This document shows, one piece after another, positions 59,266 to 64,000 of a stretch of DNA of 64,000 nucleotides; within the stretch, counting starts at the first letter, position 1, and each line of letters opens with the position of its first letter. A program made the position numbers and the translations under genes. Below the pieces are notes generated by a model. That model was not told the origin of the DNA, ran no database searches, and was given only the letters and a program-made list of their open reading frames with translations. The stretch comes from Nocardia arthritidis NBRC 100137. Its GTDB lineage: Bacteria; Actinomycetota; Actinomycetes; Mycobacteriales; Mycobacteriaceae. The DNA lies in NCBI RefSeq assembly GCF_001612765.1, contig NZ_BDBB01000030.1, forward strand, positions 1 through 64,000, read 5' to 3'.

Positions 59266-60588
59266 GTGCTTTCCGCCTTCGTATCGGCCTTCCGGACTCC
59301 GGACTTACGGCGGAAGATTCTCTTCACGCTGGGGTTGATCGCGTTGTACCGGCTGGGTGCCTCGCTGCCGTCCCCCGGCGTCGACTACAAGGCTGTCCAG
59401 GAGTGTATCGACCTGGTCTCCGGTGGTGAATCGGGCGGCATCTACCAGCTGATCAACCTGTTCTCCGGTGGTGCGCTGCTGCAGCTGTCGGTCTTCGCGA
59501 TCGGCATCATGCCCTACATCACCGCGAGCATCATCATCCAGCTGCTCACCGTCGTCATCCCGCGGTTCGAGGAACTGCGCAAGGAAGGCCAAGCAGGCCA
59601 GACGAAGATGACGCAGTACACCCGATATCTGTCGATCGCCTTGGCGATCCTGCAGGCCACCGGTCTGGTCGCACTGGCGGCCCGCCGCCAGCTGCTGCAG
59701 GGCTGCGAGAAGGACATCCTGGCCGACACCAGCATCTTCGGCATGATCATCATCGTGCTCGTGATGACTGCGGGCGCGGGTCTGGTGATGTGGTTCGGCG
59801 AGCAGATCACCGAGCGCGGCATCGGCAACGGCATGTCCCTGCTGATCTTCGCCGGTATCGCCGCCCGCATCCCGAGCGAGGGCAAGGCGATCCTGGACAG
59901 CCGGGGCGGCCTGGTGTTCGGCCTGGTGTGCGTCGCCGCGCTGGCGATCATCGCCGCGGTGATCTTCGTCGAGCAGGGCCAGCGCCGCATCCCGGTGCAG
60001 TACGCCAAGCGTGTGGTCGGCCGCAAGATGTACGGCGGCTCCTCGACCTACCTGCCGCTGAAGGTGAACCAGGCGGGTGTCATCCCGGTCATCTTCGCCT
60101 CGTCGCTGCTGTATCTGCCGAACCTGGTTGCGCAGCTGACGGGCGCGCAGAACAACCAGAACCCGAGCTGGTGGCAGGAGATCATCCAGAAATACCTGGT
60201 GAACCCGGGCAACCCGGTGTACATCGCGATCTACTTCAGTCTGATCGTGTTCTTCACCTACTTCTACGTCGCGATCACCTTCAACCCGGAGGAGCGCGCC
60301 GACGAGATGAAGAAGTTCGGCGGCTTCATCCCGGGCTACCGGCCCGGCAAGCCGACCGCCGACTACCTCAACTTCGTCCTGAGCCGTATCACCCTCCCCG
60401 GCTCGATCTATCTCGGTCTGGTCGCTGTGCTGCCGAACCTGTTCCTCGACATCGGCGCCTCCGGTGGTACCCAGAACCTCCCGTTCGGCGGTACCGCGGT
60501 GCTGATCATGGTGAGCGTCGGTTTGGACACCGTGAAGCAGATCGAGAGCCAGCTGATGAATCGAAATTACGAAGGGTTCCTCAAGTGA
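59266..60588 (+). CDS. secY: Protein translocase subunit SecY
   Basis: The 440-residue core of the Sec channel, with ten transmembrane helices. Landmarks are [20 protein letters not shown] at the start, the first-loop [18 protein letters not shown] and [17 protein letters not shown] near 185. GTG start at 59266 after AGGAGGA. It overlaps the adk start (GTGA), so the two are translationally coupled. Confidence 0.98.
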   Translation: MLSAFVSAFRTPDLRRKILFTLGLIALYRLGASLPSPGVDYKAVQECIDLVSGGESGGIYQLINLFSGGALLQLSVFAIGIMPYITASIIIQLLTVVIPRFEELRKEGQAGQTKMTQYTRYLSIALAILQATGLVALAARRQLLQGCEKDILADTSIFGMIIIVLVMTAGAGLVMWFGEQITERGIGNGMSLLIFAGIAARIPSEGKAILDSRGGLVFGLVCVAALAIIAAVIFVEQGQRRIPVQYAKRVVGRKMYGGSSTYLPLKVNQAGVIPVIFASSLLYLPNLVAQLTGAQNNQNPSWWQEIIQKYLVNPGNPVYIAIYFSLIVFFTYFYVAITFNPEERADEMKKFGGFIPGYRPGKPTADYLNFVLSRITLPGSIYLGLVAVLPNLFLDIGASGGTQNLPFGGTAVLIMVSVGLDTVKQIESQLMNRNYEGFLK

Positions 60589-61130
60589 GAGTTGTACTGC
60601 TCGGTCCGCCGGGCGCCGGTAAAGGCACCCAGGCTGTCCTGCTGTCGGAGAAGCTGGGCGTTCCGCACATCTCCACCGGGGACCTGTTCCGCGCGAATAT
60701 CAGCCAGCAGACCCCGCTGGGCCGCGAGGCGCAGAAGTACATGGACGCGGGCGACCTGGTGCCCAGCGACGTGACCAACCGCATGGTCGAGGCGCGGGTC
60801 AACGAGCCCGACGCCGCCAACGGGTTCGTACTCGACGGATACCCGCGCACGGTGGACCAGGCCGACGCGCTGGAGAAGATCCTCGAGGACATGAGCACCA
60901 AGCTCGACGCGGTGCTGCGCTTCGTCGTGCCGGAGGACACCGTGGTCGAGCGGATGCTCGCCCGTGGCCGCACCGATGACAACGAGGGTGTGATCCGCAA
61001 CCGCCTGCGGGTGTACCGCGAAGAGACCGAACCGCTGCTGGAGCACTACGACGGACTGGTCGTCTCGGTGGACGGCGTCGGCGAGGTCGATGACGTCAAC
61101 GCGCGGGCACTGCGCGCGCTGGGCCACTGA
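60585..61130 (+). CDS. adk: Adenylate kinase
   Basis: A 181-residue adenylate kinase that interconverts 2 ADP with ATP and AMP. P-loop GPPGAGKGT at 7-15, the NMP site STGDLFR near 30, and [10 protein letters not shown] near 80. The LID is the short actinobacterial type (RGRTDDNE), without a zinc finger. GTG start overlapping secY. Confidence 0.98.
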   Translation: MRVVLLGPPGAGKGTQAVLLSEKLGVPHISTGDLFRANISQQTPLGREAQKYMDAGDLVPSDVTNRMVEARVNEPDAANGFVLDGYPRTVDQADALEKILEDMSTKLDAVLRFVVPEDTVVERMLARGRTDDNEGVIRNRLRVYREETEPLLEHYDGLVVSVDGVGEVDDVNARALRALGH

Positions 61131-61159
61131 GTCGGTTCGCGATGGAGCGCTGAGGCGGG

Positions 61160-61957
61160 ATGGTCTTCAACCGCAAGAAGAAGGTCGTGCCGTTCCGGAC
61201 GGCAGGCGAACTGGATGCCATGGCGGCGGCCGGCGCGATCGTCGGCCGCGCCTTGGTGGCCGTGCGCGCGGCCGCCAAGCCCGGGGTGTCCACCCTGGAA
61301 CTGGACGAGGTCGCCGAGCAGGTGATCCGGGACGCGGGCGCGGTGCCATCGTTCAAGGGCTACCACGGCTTCCCCGCGTCCATCTGCGCGTCGGTGAACG
61401 ATCGCGTGGTGCACGGGATCCCGACGGCGGAGGAGATCCTCACCGAAGGCGACCTGGTCTCCATCGACTGCGGGGCGATTCTCGACGGATGGCACGGTGA
61501 TTCGGCCTGGACTTTCGGTGTGGGCATGATCATCGAGGCCGACCGCCTGCTCAGCGAGGCGACCAAGTCGTCGATGGAGGCGGGTATCGCGGCGATGCTG
61601 CCCGGTAACCGGCTGACCGACGTTTCGCACGCGATCGAGCTGGGCACCCGGGCGGCCGAGAAGGAGCACGGGCGCGCCTACGGCATCGTCGACGGCTACG
61701 GTGGGCACGCCATCGGCCGCGAGATGCACCTCGACCCGTTCCTCGCCAACGAAGGCGAGCCGGGTAAGGGCCCGAAGCTCGTGGTCGGGTCGGTGCTCGC
61801 GATCGAGCCGATGCTCACGCTCGGCACCACCCAGACAAAGGTGCTCGACGACGACTGGACCGTGATCACCGTGGACGGCAGTCGTGCGGCACATTGGGAG
61901 CACACTGTCGCCGTCACCGAGGACGGACCCCGGATCCTGACGCTGCGTCCGGAGTAG
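61160..61957 (+). CDS. map: Type I methionine aminopeptidase
   Basis: A 265-residue enzyme that removes the initiator methionine. The five metal ligands fall in [19 protein letters not shown] (two Asp), the [12 protein letters not shown] histidine region near 180, and the Glu residues of VLAIEPMLT and [12 protein letters not shown]. It follows adk by 29 nt in the order secY-adk-map that is usual for actinobacteria. The N-terminus ([11 protein letters not shown]) is short, so it lacks the zinc-finger extension. Confidence 0.97.
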   Translation: MVFNRKKKVVPFRTAGELDAMAAAGAIVGRALVAVRAAAKPGVSTLELDEVAEQVIRDAGAVPSFKGYHGFPASICASVNDRVVHGIPTAEEILTEGDLVSIDCGAILDGWHGDSAWTFGVGMIIEADRLLSEATKSSMEAGIAAMLPGNRLTDVSHAIELGTRAAEKEHGRAYGIVDGYGGHAIGREMHLDPFLANEGEPGKGPKLVVGSVLAIEPMLTLGTTQTKVLDDDWTVITVDGSRAAHWEHTVAVTEDGPRILTLRPE

Positions 61958-62260
61958 CGGCCGTCGGGCGGCCCGGTTCGGTAACACTGCGCGGCGAGGA
62001 AACGAGCCGCACCGACGCCAGTCTTCCTGGTCGATCTCGCCGCGTCTCCGCGTGCCGACACCTTGCGCCGACACGCCCATCGGGCGATACCCAGCTTTCG
62101 CTGGATCGGTGACGTCGTTCCTTGCACCCGCGTCCTGCGCGTTGAGCCGAAGCGGTGCGCCCGGGGCGGTGCCCGTGCGGGGTGGAACGGTTACTTTCTC
62201 CTTGGTTCGATACGGTTCTGAACGATGCCGTCAGCGTATGGCCGGGAGGGTCACCCGCAC
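61958..62260. other. Intergenic region after map
   Basis: About 300 nt without a supported gene. In mycobacteria a sigma factor gene can follow map; no such gene is seen here. No strong hairpin was found. Confidence 0.45.
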
Positions 62261-62383
62261 GTGAGTAGGCCGCTACTCGAATTGGCTTGGCGCGGTCCGC
62301 AGTTCGATGCGATCGGGCTCGTTCGCCGCCTCCGCCTTGGCGACGGGAGCGTTGTGGCCTGGGCGTTTCGTCTGCGTAAGTAG
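62261..62383 (+). CDS. Possible 40-residue small protein
   Basis: A GTG at 62261, with GGGAGGG about 10 nt upstream, opens a frame of 40 codons ending in TAG. The translation (MSRPLLELAWRGPQFDAIGL, then VRRLRLGDGSVVAWAFRL) is amphipathic and protein-like rather than low-complexity. No homologue is recognised. It lies between map and the convergent broken methyltransferase. It could equally be chance. Confidence 0.25.
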   Translation: MSRPLLELAWRGPQFDAIGLVRRLRLGDGSVVAWAFRLRK

Positions 62384-62387
62384 CCGT

Positions 62388-63187
62388 TCAGTCCGCGGTG
62401 CGCAGGGTGGCTCGCGGTGCCGATGTGATGATGGGCAGGTCGAATTCGCCCTCTGCTGTCTGCGGCCGCGTGCGCAGATAGTTCATGATCCGGTCGAGCA
62501 ATTCGGCCCGTTCCTCGGGCGGGATCACCAGTGTGTGCGATTGCGTGCCGATCGTCGCCGTCAAGGACTCGGCCGTGCGCCGATGCCGATGCGGGAACGT
62601 CGATCGTTCGAACTCGTGCTCATCGAACAGCGGGTGCGTGGGCAGAACGATTTGTCCGCTCGGTGGCTGCGCCGCCGACACGCTCGACCGGTCTACCTCT
62701 TTCAGCCCGGCGACCCACTCCACCGAGTCGTCGGCGGTGTTCCACAGGGCCGCGAGAGCGCCGCCCGGCCGCAGCACCCGGAGGAATTCTGGATAGGCAC
62801 GGTCCAAGTCGAACCAGTGGAACGCCTGCCCGGCGACGATCGCGTCCACCGAACCATCCGGGAGCGGGATTGCTTCGGCCTACCGATGTGGGCGGTGACG
62901 TCCGGGAACCGGCGGATCAGTTCGGCGAGCATGTGCGTGTCGGGTTCCACCGCGATCACCGACGCACCGGTGGCGAGAAGCCCCCGGGTCAGTTTGCCGG
63001 TGCCCGCGCCGAGATCGAGGACGACGGGTGGTCTCCGATCGGCGACGCGAGCCAGAGCCCAGCGGATGGCCGCGGCCGGATAGTCGGGCCGGTGCTGCGC
63101 GTAGGCCGCGGCACGGGCGCCGAAGGAAACCGCCCTGCTGTTGTGCAGGGCGAGCGCCTCATCGGCATGGTCGTCCGGACTCCCCAC
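62388..63187 (-). pseudogene. SAM-dependent methyltransferase, frameshifted
   Basis: Two overlapping minus-strand frames together make one class I methyltransferase of about 265 residues. The first (GTG at 63187) carries AVSFGARAAAYAQHRPDYP and the SAM motif VLDLGAGTGKLTRGL, and runs correctly to DVTAHIG. The rest of the domain (LPDG-like region, AIVAGQAFHWFDLDRAYPEF, VLRPGGALAALWN) is in the second frame, which starts its homology at about 62880. One base appears to be missing near 62878-62884. This is either a real inactivating mutation or a sequencing error. The substrate is unknown. Confidence 0.8.
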
Positions 63188-63223
63188 CCGTCCCAGTTTA
63201 CGGATGGGGAGCCGCGGCGGAAC

Positions 63224-63652
63224 CTACGATGCGCCAGGGAGTCTGCGCACGCCCGCGCAGACCTCGGCGGCCAGGTCGTCGTAACCGACGGCCAGCTCGG
63301 CCAAGCGCTGCCAGGCGTCCCACAGATCCCATTCCGAGGCGCTGGCCAGCGCCGCATAGGCGTTCGCGGTGAACTGGGCCAGGCGGTCGATCACGGCGCC
63401 GACGGTCTCGGTGTGCACGTGTGCGGCGCCGTGCGCGGGCGGCAGCTGCACGGTGATCCAGCGATCTATGTCACGAATCAAGCTCGCGCGCAACGCGTCT
63501 ATCTCGTCGAGCGAATCTTGCGCCGCGCCGAGCCTGCGTTCGTGCAACGTGGTGAGTTCGTGCGCACTGCGCAGCAGCGGGTTGCTTTCGGGCAGTTCGC
63601 CTCGGCAGGCTTGCAGTACTTGATGTTTGGCGGGCAGTGCCCCGGTCGTCAT
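63224..63652 (-). CDS. DUF4254 family protein
   Basis: A 142-residue all-helical protein of the DUF4254 family. The conserved blocks are LLRSAHELTTLHERRLGAA near 25, RASLIRDIDRWI near 55, VHTETVGAVIDRLAQF near 78 and RLAELAVGYDDLAAEV near 115. Function unknown. Its start overlaps the stop of the next upstream gene by 4 nt (ATGA), so the two are co-translated. Confidence 0.82.
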   Translation of the reverse strand: MTTGALPAKHQVLQACRGELPESNPLLRSAHELTTLHERRLGAAQDSLDEIDALRASLIRDIDRWITVQLPPAHGAAHVHTETVGAVIDRLAQFTANAYAALASASEWDLWDAWQRLAELAVGYDDLAAEVCAGVRRLPGAS

Positions 63653-64000
63653 CGTGCAGCCGTTCTCGTGCAGGAACGGACGGCATCGACGATGGACGAG
63701 CCGGAAGGCCGGAAACCGTTCTGCGGAGCAACGATCCAGTGCCGGTAATCGGAATCGGCAGCGGCGGGGGAAGGTAGGGCGATCTCACCGCCGCTGGGCA
63801 CGATCGAGACGTTCAGGCGGAACAGCTCGGCGAACAGCCGGACGTCGTCGGGTAGGTCGGGGCGAGTCAGAAAGGTCCACCGTTTGGACCGGACGTGCGA
63901 GATGATCGGACCCAGACCGATTCGGCGATGGGTGAGATCGTCGCGCACTCGCTGCCCCAATGCGGCGGGCATCGTGATCGCGCCGACGAATCCGGCGCGT
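63649..64000 (-). CDS. Hypothetical protein, 3' part (cut by window edge)
   Basis: The frame continues without a stop to the right edge of the window. An ATG at 63972 is present, but the codons before it (GFVGAIT) look coding, so the true start is probably outside. The visible part has LGPIISHVRSKRWTFLTRPD, LPDDVRLFAELFRLNVSIVP and ALPSPAAADSDYRHWI. It resembles small Nocardia-type hypothetical proteins found near regulators. No function can be given. It is coupled to the DUF4254 gene. Confidence 0.6.
   Translation of the reverse strand, partial: RAGFVGAITMPAALGQRVRDDLTHRRIGLGPIISHVRSKRWTFLTRPDLPDDVRLFAELFRLNVSIVPSGGEIALPSPAAADSDYRHWIVAPQNGFRPSGSSIVDAVRSCTRTAAR

Overview
The window is GC-rich, densely coded actinobacterial DNA that most resembles Nocardia. 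The reasons are a complete nocobactin-type (mycobactin-like) siderophore locus in the nbt arrangement, IrtAB-like transporters, an MTB12-like secreted protein, GTG starts, F420/PPOX and DUF4254 proteins, and a spc ribosomal-protein operon.

Region 1 (1-3.8 kb) holds housekeeping genes on the minus strand: the 5' part of a charged protein, a CPBP membrane protease, an RluA-type pseudouridine synthase, a glycolipid-binding-domain protein, a PPOX/F420-type oxidoreductase and a small cysteine-containing protein.

Region 2 (4.1-36 kb) is an iron-acquisition island. It has a two-gene ABC transporter (irtAB-like), a separate siderophore-interacting reductase, lysine N-hydroxylase (nbtG), lysine N-acyltransferase (nbtH), a type II thioesterase (nbtA), a split PKS module (nbtB KS; nbtC AT-KR-ACP) and three NRPSs. 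nbtF (ArCP-Cy-A-PCP) starts the chain, and nbtE (C-A-PCP-C-PCP) and nbtD (C-A-PCP-E) add the two lysine-derived units. A siderophore-binding lipoprotein and an MFS transporter follow. Six IdeR/DmdR-like iron boxes sit in front of the transcription units. The salicylate synthase and salicylate-AMP ligase genes (nbtS/nbtT) are not in the window. Two paralogous MAB_1171c-like membrane proteins are interleaved with these genes, and a decayed SagB-type dehydrogenase lies between nbtF and the binding protein.

Region 3 (36-40.5 kb) has a SnoaL protein, a cupin and an MFS transporter destroyed by internal deletions, facing a TetR regulator across a perfect 24-bp palindrome, and then an M13 metallopeptidase.

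Region 4 (40.6-62 kb) is the spc operon cut in two. rplN-rplX-rplE-rpsN end at a strong terminator. About 14 kb of accessory DNA follows: an AraC regulator, a P450, a serine-hydrolase lipoprotein, secreted and membrane proteins, a MarR regulator, a WXG100-type polymorphic toxin with its probable immunity protein, and a Uma2 nuclease. Then rpsH-rplF-rplR-rpsE-rpmD-rplO and secY-adk-map resume from their own promoter. A decayed second copy of rpsN with its terminator lies inside the insert, and the rpsH promoter matches the rplN promoter almost base for base over 22 nt. These are traces of how the operon was split. No integrase, transposase, tRNA or CRISPR array was seen.

Region 5 (62-64 kb) holds a frameshifted methyltransferase, a DUF4254 protein and the partial 3' end of another gene, all on the minus strand.
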